Assembly (NCBI GenBank): GCA_034190875.2 | Contig: CM067354.1 | Location: 39,076,739-39,140,738, forward strand | Direction: 5' to 3' | Origin: Urechis unicinctus | Taxonomy: Eukaryota > Annelida > Polychaeta > Xenopneusta > Urechidae | DNA: 64,000 nt | Part shown: piece by piece, positions 51,000 through 64,000 of the stretch | Layout of the letters: every line of letters starts with the position of its first letter | Numbering within the stretch: the first letter of the stretch is position 1 | Translations under genes and position numbers: made by a program | The notes under the pieces: model-generated | What the model saw: the letters and a program-made list of their open reading frames with translations, nothing else | The model's database searches: none | Told to the model about the DNA's origin: nothing

Positions 51000-53900
51000 A
51001 AGCAATGTCATCGCCTATAAAAATGCAGTCACATATGTGTATTATAACGGACGTGTTTTGTTGACCGAGGCCTCAAGAAATGTCTCATATGTACACCGGC
51101 CTCATAATTGACTGTCGGACAGCACCTGACAATTAGTTACGGTAGATTATCCATCTCGCCCATATAACAAAAGTCACAAACGAGTATTATAATTGACACA
51201 TTGTGTTCAACGAGGTTACCAGCAATGTCACAAATATGCATATGCCTCAGTATTGACTGTCGGACAGTGCTTGACAATTAGTACCGGTATGTTATCCATC
51301 TCGCATAGGACACATTCGCGTTACCTGGTTGAACCATTCTCACCATACAGCCATGTCACGCCATATGCTACATACATCCGTTATTACTGACAATGCCATG
51401 TCTTTTAGACGTATTCTATGAGCCACGACGTCCTTGCAGCGGAAATACTTGACTGTTTAATTCGTCCTGTTTCAGTACTAAACATAACTAATGGATGGTG
51501 ACCAAATGGTGATATAATGTCTGCCGACTATTTTGGTGTTCCAGACACACATTCGTCTGTATTATATTGGTCCTTACAGAACATTCATCACGGTTAAGGA
51601 TATCTAACCACACAACTGATCAAACCAGAGCTCTCTTGTTCAACTAAACTGATACTGCTCATCTAATATTAGCGGTTTCCATAAATAGAACATGACTCAG
51701 ACGTAGTATGTTGCATCAATGACAGCAATGTTGCCAACTTAAAAAACGAAAAGGAGCAGGATATGTTTAATTCTGCTCGTTGACTGTCAAACATGCACAT
51801 GAATTGATGATCTGCTTAAATGATAATTGTAATGGAGACTAAAAACAACAGAAACTGGTATGAACGGTTGCAATATACGGGGCTAGCAACACGATCATTG
51901 CTGCCAGTTTCCTGGGCTTAACTCATACACCCAGTTCCAGTTTTTGTTATAAATCAGGTTATCTATGATAATCCATGGCGCGTTGCATGAGCTGGTATTT
52001 AATTCTCGTGCCGATTTGGGTATTTAGATGGTTACAGCTTGTTTATGGAAACGTTGCAAGTGTTGATGCTCATTTTAAGCATATCGCGCTGACATTGCTC
52101 GGGTTATGAAGTCATCAACTACGTCTTGTGCGATACTATCAATTGCACTGGTTTGACATTCGCAATGATCCATCGACAGTATTCATGTTGTGTGAATTAT
52201 AATCACATAAACAAAAGGAAGACAAAGCACTGTTTTTTTGTTGAACTTAAGTTATGTACGCCTCAAGATATGGCGTCAATCTCCAGCTACGTCAAGACAC
52301 GTGTAGAACTATATTAAGCACTGTCATGACATCTGAGAATAGTAACATGTAACCTTATCGATTATGCTGTGCATTATAAAATGCTTCTAAATACGGAGTC
52401 TTCTATATCACAACTCAAGTGGTTATTCAAAATTGTTTGGTGCAGAACTTTTTTATTGCTGTTTAAACATGAATATGAATTATCCTGCCATAATGTTAAA
52501 GTAATTAACTTACTTAACTGAAATCGTCATGCGTCATGTACTCTGCCTGTTTAAAACAAATAATATAAAAACATGAACGGGTAAAGATTAATTGTCAGGA
52601 CAAACAGACATGTCATCACGTCCCATGCTGAGCCACAGACACCACCGAGGGATTGCACCAACATGGTATCGTCGCTCTCAAAGGAGTGCCAAATGGATGC
52701 ATTACAATAGGGCAATAAACGATTTACTGCAAACATACTTGGTTAGTTGAATTGGGAATGAGGTATAATAGATGGCTTCGTAGTATGAGGTATAATGTCG
52801 TTTTCGGACATATCAATGTCAGATGACAGTAATAAGATTACGACAAAAAAACCTGTCGTGCGGAAAATATTACTACTCGCGCGACTGCACTGCAATAGTC
52901 TCCATCCCACAGCGTACCGCTCTTGGTTCTCGCATTGGCGGACTTAGGACCATGTCATCTTGGGGGGCACTGTGGGTCAAGGAGGGCAGTTTAGAATCCG
53001 CTTACAAGCAGGTACTCTCCTCATCTTACTAAAAGCCAAACGGCATTCGTTGGGACCTTTCGCGTTACCTTCATAATATTCAACGAATAAAGCATATGGA
53101 CTCCTTTAGCCATACTATGTGTTGTCATGTTGATTCATCACTAACTTAATCTGCAACTTCATGCACAACACACCAATAAAGCATCACGAAACTATAATAA
53201 AGCATCGCCACTCCTTTATCTAGCAGCGACATAGCTAAATGCTCTTCCGTTGTTCAGCACGTTGGGCTTTTCCAATCACCATCCAATATTCATATTTTCC
53301 CGTTTGACGCTATTAATGGAGAAGTTTATACATTTCATTTCGCTTTTGCACCCATATTATATCTGCTTTCCGATATTCTTGGGATTTAAGGAGCTTTCAA
53401 TCAATTTTATCAACTCAAGCCCCTCTAGTATGCAGTAAATATTTGATAAATTCTCTCAGAAATCATGTAGCATGTTTTCTTTACTTTGACAATTTCATCA
53501 CCCATGAAAACCAGCCGCATTAATGTGTAATATAATTGGCGTATTTCAACCAGTAGTGCAGTATTGTCTCATTTCTCTATTGAACCATCGAGCATCATTA
53601 TCATGGACAACGGCTTATTTACTCATTTTAGTGCAGCATACGTCATGCTGTTTTTAGTTGAGGGCAGTCAAGTATTGTTAACCTTCAAGGGCATCTGCCA
53701 ACCCCAACGGTGATTGCAAACAACAATTATTTCCCCCTAAGTGAATGTTCATCGTCGGAGTTAGATTAATCGAAACCATTGAACAAATACTTTTGATAGG
53801 GTTTTGTAGGGTTTTAACCATGCTGTCATTACCACGCGCTGTCCGGCATTCAACACAAATCATCAAGCATACTAGAGACTAATTGTAATTTGAACCCCAT

Positions 53901-56300
53901 TAAAACGTCGCGGCTTGTCAGCATATGTTAGCTTCAAAGGAATAGGGGCCATTGTATGTGCAAACAAAACATGCATAGACAAACAAAACGAGGTAGATAA
54001 GTAAACAAAGAGTAAAAGTTTCGGAAATATGCTGTTTCAATCGTAGCGTAGCCAATTTCGTGAAACATAATGTACTATATGAGCGCTTATGCTGTTTATA
54101 TTTTGACGCACGTATCGGTTGCAGAAGTAGACCCATTGTAATATTATATATCTTATCTAGGCATGCTACTTAAATATCGGTTATTCAATTACCAACCAGC
54201 AAGTCAATGATTAAAGTGTTCGCAAATAAGAGCCATTTTAGGTCACGTAATTTCAAAAAGGGACGTAGTATTATAGATCAAATCATTACCTAGTTATGTA
54301 GAGCCTTTCCCTGTGTCAGCACAATCTATTGAGGTTCACGTCCGCTACGTTATCTTAAGTCCACCCGGATCAAACGCCCGTATGGTTTAATCTATTATTT
54401 CTTCTTATGTTAATTAAGAGCACAATACGGATATATATATGGTGGGACCTTAATGCGATAATTACCTAAAGAGAGATGTTGCCTTCCATCCTCGATGAGT
54501 TCTGCAGAATGTCAATAAGGTACCCCATTATTGCATGCTATAGATTCGGTGCAGACGTATACTATTTCTCAGTTGCTTTGGGTGGATAACTTATGTGATC
54601 GATAACATCATTTTTATGAGAATTTGAAAAGTCTCTCGGATCAACAATGGCATTGCCTTAATATTCCGGTGATGCAACCTAGCTAAAACATGACAACCAA
54701 ATTGCCCACTGACGAACGTTTCCCATCAAGTAATTCTATCCTTTAGTTGGCCTAGTTGACAGTTGCTCGCATTACATATGAGCAGTATACCATGATTAAA
54801 TGAGACCTTGTAATAAACCTTTTCGATACGAGGCCATTGCGTGACGATTGATTACCATCTGGCTGTTACAGGCACATTCGCCTTTCCCACTAATTACCCA
54901 TAAAGTGCATACGATGCATGTCTTTGAACTCACATTTGACAGCCAGCATATATCTTGCACCAAGCGACACTACCCCACTTACACATGTAGCGGCATCATT
55001 TGTGCGTTGTATTTATTATACTCTCTGACAGGGCGAGACAAATAGTTCATGTATGATAAATAGCAATCACTCCACGTTTTAGCAACCTTTTTTTACCCAA
55101 TATACGAGAACTTCTAAATAACCATCTAACACCGTCTAATCATATGCTGCACACATCCATACTTTCTGTAAGCTGTATTCTAGATCCCTCCAAGCAAAGG
55201 ATACCCAACTGTTAAGTTACTCGTTTGGTACTAGTGAACATAACTAAGTGGTTGCGAACAGATAATGCTAAGGTGTCTGCTGGATATTTTGTCGTCATTA
55301 TTTACAAAGTCAGAAGCGATCAGTGAGCCCAGAGAACATTACTGATGATTATCTCCAAGTTATGTGTTTCTATAACCATGCACTTGCGTGCTTCACATCG
55401 AGCTACAGACACGCATATAAATGAGTTGCTGGAATAAATGCTTAACATGACTTGTGCCGGAACAGTCACCAAACAGTTCTGTGCTTAGACGCATAAATTC
55501 CAGATTTCTGTTAGCGTCGTTTTGTAAGCACAGCGCGGTAGAGAGGTTATGTAGTGAGAGATGCTGGACGACTTAATCATTGGGTTGAGCCGATATTTAC
55601 AGAACTTGTCAGCAATATAGGACATCGTGGACAGGAAGCCGCTCATACAACAACAATTATATTATCTAAAAGTTGATTTCCGTGGACGTTCGTGGATAAA
55701 TCAATAATTATTGTGACTGATCGGGTCATGCAAAATATCCCTGGTATTTCTGATATCTAAGTATACTGTCACTATTTCCCGTACTACCATTTTCATGTGA
55801 TGTTTCATGTGCTGTATTTTTACTTTCTGTTCCCAGAATAAGCTCAAGTGTTGTTTTGATAATAAATCGAACGCGCACAATATATGATGATGTGCTAATA
55901 ATAGTAACGGTGACTAAATACCCGAGAAACTGGTTTTGAACGTTTGCAAACACTGGCTAGCGGCAAGATGTATTACAGCCAAGCAGCTGGCCTAAATACA
56001 TTAACCCTGTTTCGTTACAAATCGATTGTCACTTCTGACTTTCTATGGCCACCCACTGTGCATCTCATGAGTTGGTGTTCTACTGTCATGTACGTTTGTG
56101 AATTACGATGGTTACAGATTGTTTATGGAAACATTTAAAGTGGTGGTGCCCATGTTATGCATGTCACACTGACGTTGTTCGGGCTCTGAAGACAAAAAGT
56201 AAGACTCGTGCGACAGCAATGAGACGATGTCACCACAAGCACTCGTTTAACATTCGCCAGGATACACCAACAATAATTAATTGACAAGAAAACCATATAC
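51000..56300 (+). repeat. Long-period repeat, copy C (about 1.4 units)
   Basis: In order: 51,000-51,400 matches 1-200; 51,420-52,120 matches 1,860-2,520; 53,040-53,740 matches 3,020-3,780; 53,740-54,850 matches 450-1,600; 54,880-56,300 matches 1,630-2,560. The 1,860-2,520 type thus appears twice, about 3.75 kb apart. This is the pattern of a tandem array rather than a single dispersed element. Divergence is heavy throughout. Confidence 0.6.
51010..51306 (+). repeat. 145-bp tandem duplication inside copy C
   Basis: ATTGACTGTCGGACAGCACC (51,107) and ATTGACTGTCGGACAGTGCT (51,252) each lead to GACAATTAGT and TTATCCATCTCGC. A third, diverged unit is at 1-150 (TATTGAACGTCAGGCAGCGC). Confidence 0.85.
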
Positions 56301-58379
56301 ATATAATACTAGGGTAGAATCAAATAAACACTGACAAGGCAAGTAGTCTTGACACTGTACGTGTGAGTTATTGTATCCCTTGTTACGTTGTTCGTTGAAC
56401 GTCAGTCGTATACGCCTCTGTTTATCACATCGATCTTCAACTAAGGCAAAACACCTCGAGACAGTGCCAAGACATAGCTCTAAGTCAATTAATTAATGCG
56501 TTGCAAAAATTGATTGTGCTTTGCAATTGCAAATGCTTATATATACGGATAACAATGTAACGCATAACATTCACGTAAAGACCTGTGTCATATATGCATA
56601 ATTACGCGCATCTCTGAGGTCACAAATCGGCTTTGTCCCTTGCGAGGATATTATCTTTCGCTACCCACATAGTAGAATATCGTTATTATTATAATTATGT
56701 AATCGCGTCTCATACTAGATGAAAAAATTTCATCTCCAGTGGGCATATGAAGTGGAACACATAGGTTCATATTATGAGGCCGAAGAATTATGTTTGACGT
56801 GACTCATCGTAATCATTGCAGCCTGAATGAAGGTTGTATCAAAGCCATTCAGTAATAATGCGACAGCTGTGGCATTTCAAGGAAAAGCTTTTGATGAGGC
56901 CCAAATACGTTTCCGCTTTCTTTGCAGCAAATAATAGGCAAGTGAAATCTTTCTGTATCCATTTGGTGGTTAACCTATATCCGTACTCTTAGTCAAGGTA
57001 TATGTAGTGAAGATATTTCATAGCGCTGTATTTTACCGAGACACTAACGACACGAATGACACGTGAAAAAGCTGACGTCGAATAGACGGATCGTGTCCAA
57101 TAGGCTCTCTGTTGACGTTGACGTGGGGTAGAGACGCGTTCATTGCATGTTAATGCATGAAAATAACTCTTGCATTAGTTATCAGATACACTGTTTTCAG
57201 TACAATCATCCGAAAACCAACGACGAGAAGACATAGGGTCGAATAGCTTTATAGTGAGGAAGAGGCAATATGCATTACAGATTCTATAAACCTAACACAA
57301 TTCATCAATCACAATTCCAGCAATGCCATGGCCCTGCCTTTTTATGTCGAGTTGTGCTGTTCTCTCTCGCATCCTATAGTCATTCGTGATTCATTTTATG
57401 TCCAAATGTATACGGCCAAGCTCACTTTATAGCAGGTAATTAATAAAGTGCGCTATGAAAGCTCTTCATTCATCTGTTGTGCATATCTCATGAAAGTTAT
57501 CGTCTAATCATTAAATACGCATTTCGTAATAAGCTACAAATGCATGGTTTGCTTCAACACAAACAGAAGACAACCTGCGACAAGGTTTTGGGAACTTTGA
57601 GCACCCGTGACACCGAAAATTGTCTCATTGCTGATTTTACAACATGTAAGTTTTTGAATAGGAATTCTAATGTGGTATTATGCATTAAAATGCGTTATAA
57701 CGTCGACGTTTTAAAGCATAACGATTATCTTGCAAAATGCTACGGAATCGGAATGCCAACAGTGCAGACCTATTATGTAGTTCGTTGACGTTGGTACGAC
57801 CAAAAAGATTTAACATTGACGAAAACCGGTAAAAAATCATAACGTTCTTTAGAGACCATGATTTCTACTACGGCTGCTATTTTTCATTTACCTAGATGCA
57901 CATTAGTATGTGGATACTGACCCCCTCGACAAATAATGATTTATGTATGACAAATACAAAGGTATAACCATGATTAATGGGCATTATAAGGCTGGTTTGG
58001 CCCTCATTCGCCAGCTCTGGTGATACAAAGCCACACATTCCGATAATTTGGCTCTATTTGATTTCGAGTTATTTTCCATTAGGAGCACCAAACATGTGAT
58101 CATTCGTACCATTTTTAGCAACCAATTGCAACACATTGGTCAAGATTGGCACGACCTTTATATTAGTGCAGCATTGGTAATGTCTGTGCATGTAATACTT
58201 AGATAGTTAGGGAATTGAAGTACCTATACAGAATCGCAGTCACAAAAATGGTATTGGCAGAGAAATTAATTGTAATGGCTACAAAACCTTATTATGCAAA
58301 ATGTGATTGATTATCTGCGGTTATACACGTTACAAGGACATAAATAACATCTATGTACGTCCGTCTGATGCTGCGTTAC
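56301..58379. other. Unassigned DNA
   Basis: No supported gene; the 103-codon ORF at 57,477-57,788 shows no motif. Confidence 0.4.
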
Positions 58380-58700
58380 TCCAGATGCTGATGTTTACCA
58401 ACGAATGCAGGGCTAGCACCACAGGCACCCTAGTACGGCCGCGCACTGAATGATGCACAAATGATAAACGTATTACCTGAAAATTCATCTGAACAGTGCC
58501 AAAACATTTTTGCGCAAATAGCATTCCATTAGCATAGTTGAATTGGGTGCGAGAAAGCTTAGGAATATAAGGAGTAATGTCGTCTGCGGCAGCGTCAATA
58601 TCACTTGACCGCAATCAACTACGGACGATGCACATATAAAGCACCATGAAACTGCAATGAAACGTCTTTATTCCGTGATCGAGCAGCGAAATGACTTGGG
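58380..58700 (+). repeat. Long-period repeat, copy D (fragment)
   Basis: AGTTGAATTGGGTGCGAG and TAATGTCGTCTGCGG match 52,744-52,810; CGTGATCGAGCAGCGAAATG matches copies A and B (GTGATCAAGCAGCGACATTG at 3,267; GTGATCGATCAGCGACACG at 9,299). Confidence 0.5.
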
Positions 58701-59439
58701 GCCAGATTTTCGTCGCTACATCACCATCCAAATGTCTGAATTGCCACTTTTGACCTTTCAAAGATTAACAAAGATGGCCACCGGATGGTCTATCGTTTCA
58801 ACAAATGTACCATGATATTCACATAGTATTTGAATCCTCAAGGACACACGACATGCAAAACCATTTTCCCACAGGATTCGCACAAAAATGTTCCTGGTAG
58901 CTCAAGATTGTATGAAGAACAAATAATTGTGTGACAATATACAATTGTGCAGATAAAACTATATTAGCACACGTTTGATTTATAATTCTCTTATAGTATT
59001 ACAAATTTCATTGCCAAGCGACGCAAAAGTTCTCAGATTGCACGTTTTATTTCCAAACACATCATATGTCTGCATCCTATCAACTACACTTCGCCTCTCT
59101 TTAGCCATTCAACCATACAAAGTACTGCGTGTATTGTATTTCGGAACTAGTCAGGTGTATTGCATTTTCTCGCTGTACAAAGTAACCAAAGTGTCCTCCT
59201 CTGCCATAGATGCACCGATTATTCTAAGTAAATCATTTGATGAGAAAAGAAAGCAATCCGCTTTGCATAAAGGCAATATGAATTCAAATCGATATGCACA
59301 ACATAACTAAAACAGTCACAGGAAATAATATTTCTTTTACAAAGTTGGTTTATGTTAGAAAAAGTAAATCATTATTACAATACTTCAATGTAATGCAGTG
59401 TTGGATCAATATATTTGACAAAGGTAGTCTACCCAAGAC
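58701..59439. other. Unassigned DNA
   Basis: Contains a 111-codon ORF (58,975-59,310), the longest plus-strand ORF in the window, without a recognisable domain, signal peptide or splice support. Probably chance. Confidence 0.35.
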
Positions 59440-59640
59440 AACAGGCCAGGTAATGATAACAGCCACCCCAGTGTTTCTGTTGTAATGTATTACGCCTAAT
59501 CGGCAGGCCATATATGATAATATCAGCCGAAGTGTTCTTATGTACAACGCCGAATAAGCAGGCCAGATACTATACGTCCACCACAGTGTAACTGTTGTAG
59601 CATTTTACGTCGAATAAGCAGGTCATATAATATTACGACT
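59440..59640 (+). repeat. 60-bp minisatellite
   Basis: About 3.5 units with core CGAATAAGCAGGCCATATA. CAGGCC/CAGGTC words at 59,442, 59,504, 59,559 and 59,619 give a spacing of 55-62 bp. Single similar words occur at 2,612 (ACGCCGAATCAACAGGCCAG) and 20,426. Confidence 0.85.
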
Positions 59641-61819
59641 TTAAGTGCTCTAACGCTCATAACTATTCTTATAAAAGCAAATGGCGCAGTTCTTCAAATT
59701 ACTGTAGATAAACTTATCAATTGATAAAGTTGTCTCATACGCACGCTGAGCCAAGAAGGTTAGCTATTTAATCGTTTAAGAAACGCCACTGCTCATAGAC
59801 GATCCGTCTGCTGATAGAATCAGCCCCGACCTTGGTGGGTTTTTTTGTTTGTCTTTACCTAGCTTCGCCACAGTAGCTCCATCTGATTTATAATCCAGCC
59901 TTTATCATCGGTAACAAGCACCATTCGAAATCCGTTCATATTTGTACCGTTGATGTAATCGATTTCATCTCATGTATACTTCACCTTAAAATATAACAAA
60001 CGTTTACGACAAGATTACGTACAGATTGCAGTAAGCTAACTTTGCAAAAACTGCCAACTTAAAAAAAACTTGAAACCTCGCCTTACAATTATGTATAGAT
60101 TTGTTTTGAGATATACTACTTTTAACGAGTTACTGACTTCTGTCCACGTTATAAAATGCCTTCTGCCGTTCGCACGATGACCACTATAAAATTACAGTGT
60201 TTAAATAAGCAAACAGCACTATCGGCACTAACGGGATCCTAGTCATCTTTGATCCTAGCTCATTTGCGGTATTCAACTGTAGCGTTGTATGAAGAACTCA
60301 CTTACGGATCGAGTAAATACATACATTTGTCAGATGCTATAACTAGGTAGCATTTCGAAATAGATGCTTGGTTAGGCAGTGTATTCTTGTGAATGTATCT
60401 TTTTACTGTAAAGAGATGTGTAGAGATCAACACCATACGCACTTGTGATAGTGAAAGCACTCCAGGCGTAGGGTGTAGAAGAAATTGAACTTTATTACTT
60501 GACTTGAGTGTTTGACTTTAAGATACAACGTTTCCTAAATATTGGAGGTAGATGTGTTGAGCTGGGAGGCCAGGATTTAAACCCCAAACGACTAAGACAC
60601 GCTTTCCTTATTTTCATGTGGCTATAGGATATTGGGTATGCATGAGAGAGGTTGGGGGCGCGGCAGGTCACTCATGGATCTGGGAGGCTGAGGTTCATAA
60701 CTTATATCAGCTGTGTGTGGGGGGGGGGAGGGGTTGTAACTCCATTAATTGATGATTGAGAGACTCGTTATGATTATTGGTAATATAATTTTAGGCACTG
60801 AGTACAATCATGAATTGATGACAGGAGCTCATACATGAATTTGTGCCTGAGTGAAGCTTATTGAAACAGGTACTTTTGCGGCAAATATGTTTGTAACGTT
60901 TTGTGTGATACACATTTATACATACGCAGAAGACATACAAATTCTAATTAGGCACAATAATTCATTTCAGAACTAATAAATGCGTGTCTGTGAGTGTGTT
61001 AAAATTATTTGAGTCTGGCTTGTGAGGCCCTTGGGTGATTTGCTATATGCCTACCATGTCATTAGATCGATCAACCTCCATTGCAGTGTTCAGAAGACTT
61101 GCTGCGGTGACCCTGCCAAGTGAAATGCCGTTACTTCTTGTAATACCCAATAGGAGAACGTAAGGCAAAATGTGGAATCATCTGCTATAAATCGGGTGGC
61201 TCACTGGCATACCACTCTTCCGATAAAGTCGCGGATGGAATTGATTCTTGGTGTCAGCAATTTACATGAACGGACCATAACACTGTAAGTGAGCAAAGAT
61301 GTTTTTATTGACGAATACGCAAAACCACTGTTAGAGCACTTGCTGCTAGGAGATATGTCAGCCTAAATTATCTAGTATTCGAATATAAGTATCAGAAATA
61401 ACTCTTGACGTGTATATTTTATGCATTGCCAAAGCACCATTCAGGAAATGGAATATGTCATGTGCGTCATTTTCTTATGATATATGAATTGACAGCAGCA
61501 CATATGGGCAATGACTGACAAACAGCTTTTGTAAAATGGCAGGGGTTGAACAATTTATCACACTAACAATGGTAATTGTATGTCATTGTCCCATTCTTCT
61601 CTGTGAGGGGATGCCACGGACAAGGGGCGGTTGTCAGGTACAGTAGGGTTTAGGGTGACATAACTACCCGGCTCTGGTTGATATATTCTAGCTTATTTGA
61701 CCATTAAACGGCGATTCTGCGCTAGTTCCTCCAAAAACACGCGATAAGAAATATATAACAGTTTTGAACGAAATCGATAAGATGACATTAACATATTACC
61801 GATTAATCCCGCCCCATTT
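59641..61819. other. Unassigned DNA with a G-run
   Basis: GTGTGTGGGGGGGGGGAGG at about 60,713-60,731 is a short G-run; nothing else is assignable. Confidence 0.4.
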
Positions 61820-62000
61820 CCTGGCTGGGTGTCATACATACGATGCATGTCACACACATTAGTTAACACATGAGCTTTGTGTCACACATGAGTTGGATGA
61901 CATACGCGAGCAGGTTGTCAAACACGTGTACGGTGGCCAAAACAAGATTAGTGTCACACAAGAGTTGGATGTTCAATGTGTGTGTGTGAGCTTGATGTCA
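61820..62000 (+). repeat. Degenerate minisatellite, unit near 24 bp
   Basis: Repeated TGTCACACATGAGTTGGA-type words, e.g. at 61,848, 61,878 and 61,951, with TGTCAAACACGTG and TGACATACGCGAG variants. Confidence 0.6.
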
Positions 62001-62049
62001 TGCGTAAACTTTCATCTTAAGGAATATAGGTGATGTGCTCAAGTCGGAA

Positions 62050-62200
62050 GTCATACTTGAGCTTGAGGTGTTGCGAAGGTTGTGATTATTGACTTTGAGT
62101 GTCATACCAGAGCTTGAGGTGGTGAGTAGAGTGTGATAAATGACCTGGGTGTCACGCTTGATCTCGAGATGGTAGTCAGGGTGTGAAAATTTAACTGCGT
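62050..62200 (+). repeat. 51-bp minisatellite, three units
   Basis: GTCATACTTGAGCTTGAGGT (62,050), GTCATACCAGAGCTTGAGGT (62,101) and GTCACGCTTGATCTCGAGAT (62,151), each followed by a GTGTGA word. Confidence 0.85.
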
Positions 62201-64000
62201 GTCCTTCTTTTGGTGAAAACCTGCTTTACTCGAGCTACAATGTCTTTTACTTCGAAACCGTGTTAGTTGGAACACCTATAAGGTTGCAGAAATGAAATGT
62301 TTATACGTGAGCAACGGAATTCATCAGATAATCAATTATTCAAGCCAATGTATGACCAAACCATGTGGGCTTGCCAAATGAAAAACTTTCATTAATATGT
62401 CATAGCATCGCTAAAAATAACTGCTTACCTCTCTCCTCAGCGAGTGCGCAAGCAAATGTCGTCAATGACCTAATGAGCCGCTCTTAGAATAATAATACAG
62501 CAGCTGTACGATATATATCATATGGACGGTAACACTGAGATAGTAAGGGTCATCATATTTCTAAGGTAGTAATGCATTCAAGTTTTATCACAGACATCAA
62601 TGTTTTACTCTTTATTACTTCGCAGGAATTCATATACACAATGGTACAAATGTTGAATCTAGGTGGTCGACGAACACAAGTTTAAGGCATATTAGATTGC
62701 GATAATAGATTGTGCAACCTTGCTTCTTTAGGTGATTATCTAGCAAATGCAGAGAAACCTGAAGAAGGAAGAATGATGAGGATTCAACTGAAGATCAAAG
62801 TTGGAAACATCACTGTTTACGTGTCAGACCACGGGCAGATTGCATGGCTTGCCTCATGTGTTTATCAGCATAACAGAGTATATAACAGAGTAAATCATTA
62901 GACATCCTGATTATGACACGAAGAGGCAAACTTGCTCTTAGTTTTTTGTATTCAATTTGATCAATTAGCCAGAAATGACTTCCCCATCTAATGAATGAAA
63001 GATTGAAGCTGTAGACAATCAGTGCGCTTATTCAGTGTAGCTTGACACAGGTCTTTTATTCTTGGGATGTCAAGGCATCACATAATACCTGAGGCGGTGC
63101 TCCCATTAATACACCAGTAATTGGTAGCTAGAGAGGGACATTGATCAGCTATTGTTGTGAACTGATAACTTGTTGCCCGATAGACTGGTAAAACGTGTCA
63201 ATAATAAACACTGACCAGATGTTGCATCTTAATTGCAGTATTATTGAGTTTAGAATGTACCAGGGATGCATAGATATTTATGAAGCCTGCATTGGTCAGT
63301 GCTGACGCACGCTGTAGGCTCAATCACGCTTATTAGCAACTTTAATAGCATGTTCAAACAAATAAAAAAAGCACAAGTTATTCACGGTGTCTTTGTCGAC
63401 TATATCCGGCAATCACCGTGAATTCGGATAAACAGACGAATGTGTTCGCATATTTTTGGTAGCGCCAACTTGTAGTGCCGGAGATACTGACCCAAAGAAG
63501 TGGTCAATGTACCGTTCGTCTGAACAAGCCCGCTTACGTAGATAAAGGCACGTTTGACTAGGAACTGGAAGTGGGGATGCATTTGCGACACATCGACTTC
63601 ACGCTGGAATATTTTATGATCCTTCTTCTTGCGAGTTCATTATGCACGTCAATGTCATGGTTAGGTTCAATTAAAACAAACAAGCGGTTTGTTGTTTATC
63701 TTTATATCTCTTCCCCAAAACAACAGTGCCTAAACATAAACTATTCACATTGGTGGAGCAGTTTAGGGTTAGAGCAACGATCAAGTCAATTCATCCAAAT
63801 CACGGGATTGACTTCGTCTGTGGTAATACGGGTTAAATGGTCAGCCCAAATGGTTAGACAGTCAGTATTTCCTTTATCGTGACGGAAGTATATCGTCAAG
63901 TACCTCTAAGATGATAGTCATTTGTCAAAATCATAAAAATCATAAAAATCCAATAACTGAATTGGTTCTGCTCCCCGCCAGACAAAACACGCCGAGTTTT
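62201..64000. other. Unassigned DNA to the window end
   Basis: No supported gene. A short direct repeat, AAAATCATA, occurs three times at 63,928-63,950. Confidence 0.4.

Noticed and set aside
59810-59900. Apparent similarity to the secreted-peptide gene (minus-strand GGCGAAGCTAG followed by GTAAAG)
   Set aside because: Only about ten bases agree; no signal-peptide frame precedes them.

Overview
The window looks like intergenic, repeat-rich DNA from an animal, most likely a marine invertebrate; I cannot name the clade. Evidence for a eukaryote: spliced exon-like segments with GT/AG borders, long (TA)n and (GA)n microsatellites, several minisatellites, a tRNA-derived SINE and metazoan DNA transposons. 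No long ORF, rRNA, functional tRNA, CRISPR array or bacterial-style operon is visible. Nearly all ORFs above 60 codons look like chance openings in AT-rich DNA, or TA repeats read as Ile-Tyr.

Layout. 1-3.8 kb: a diverged copy of a long-period repeat, broken by a (TA)n tract; further partial copies lie at 8.9-9.7 kb, 51.0-56.3 kb and near 58.4-58.7 kb. 10.0-10.8 kb, minus strand: the best host gene candidate, a two-exon gene for a tiny secreted lysine-rich peptide with TATA box, splice sites and poly(A) signal. 13.8-14.9 kb: a 31-bp minisatellite interrupted by a tRNA-derived SINE. 16.3-17.25 kb: a 931-bp non-autonomous DNA transposon with a perfect 9-bp target duplication. 17.9-30.2 kb: low-complexity TA/GA tracts, local duplications and two oppositely oriented arrays of one 36-bp minisatellite.

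33.48-45.79 kb: the most notable structure, a 12.3-kb unit bounded by 128-bp terminal inverted repeats that differ at one position, flanked by a 7-bp direct repeat. Inside are relics resembling the cysteine-rich N-terminal region of KDZ (Kyakuja-Dileera-Zisupton) transposases, plus other elements: a 294-bp G-tract MITE (5-bp duplication), a duplicated chromodomain fossil, a 113-bp relative of the 16.3-kb transposon, and a 3.4-kb ISL2EU-type transposon carrying both of its genes (THAP-DDE transposase on +, SWIM-type protein on -) in internally deleted, frameshifted form.

45.8-64 kb: the long-period repeat again, several short minisatellites, and otherwise unassigned AT-rich DNA. All repeat matches were made by eye, so boundaries of diverged copies are approximate.
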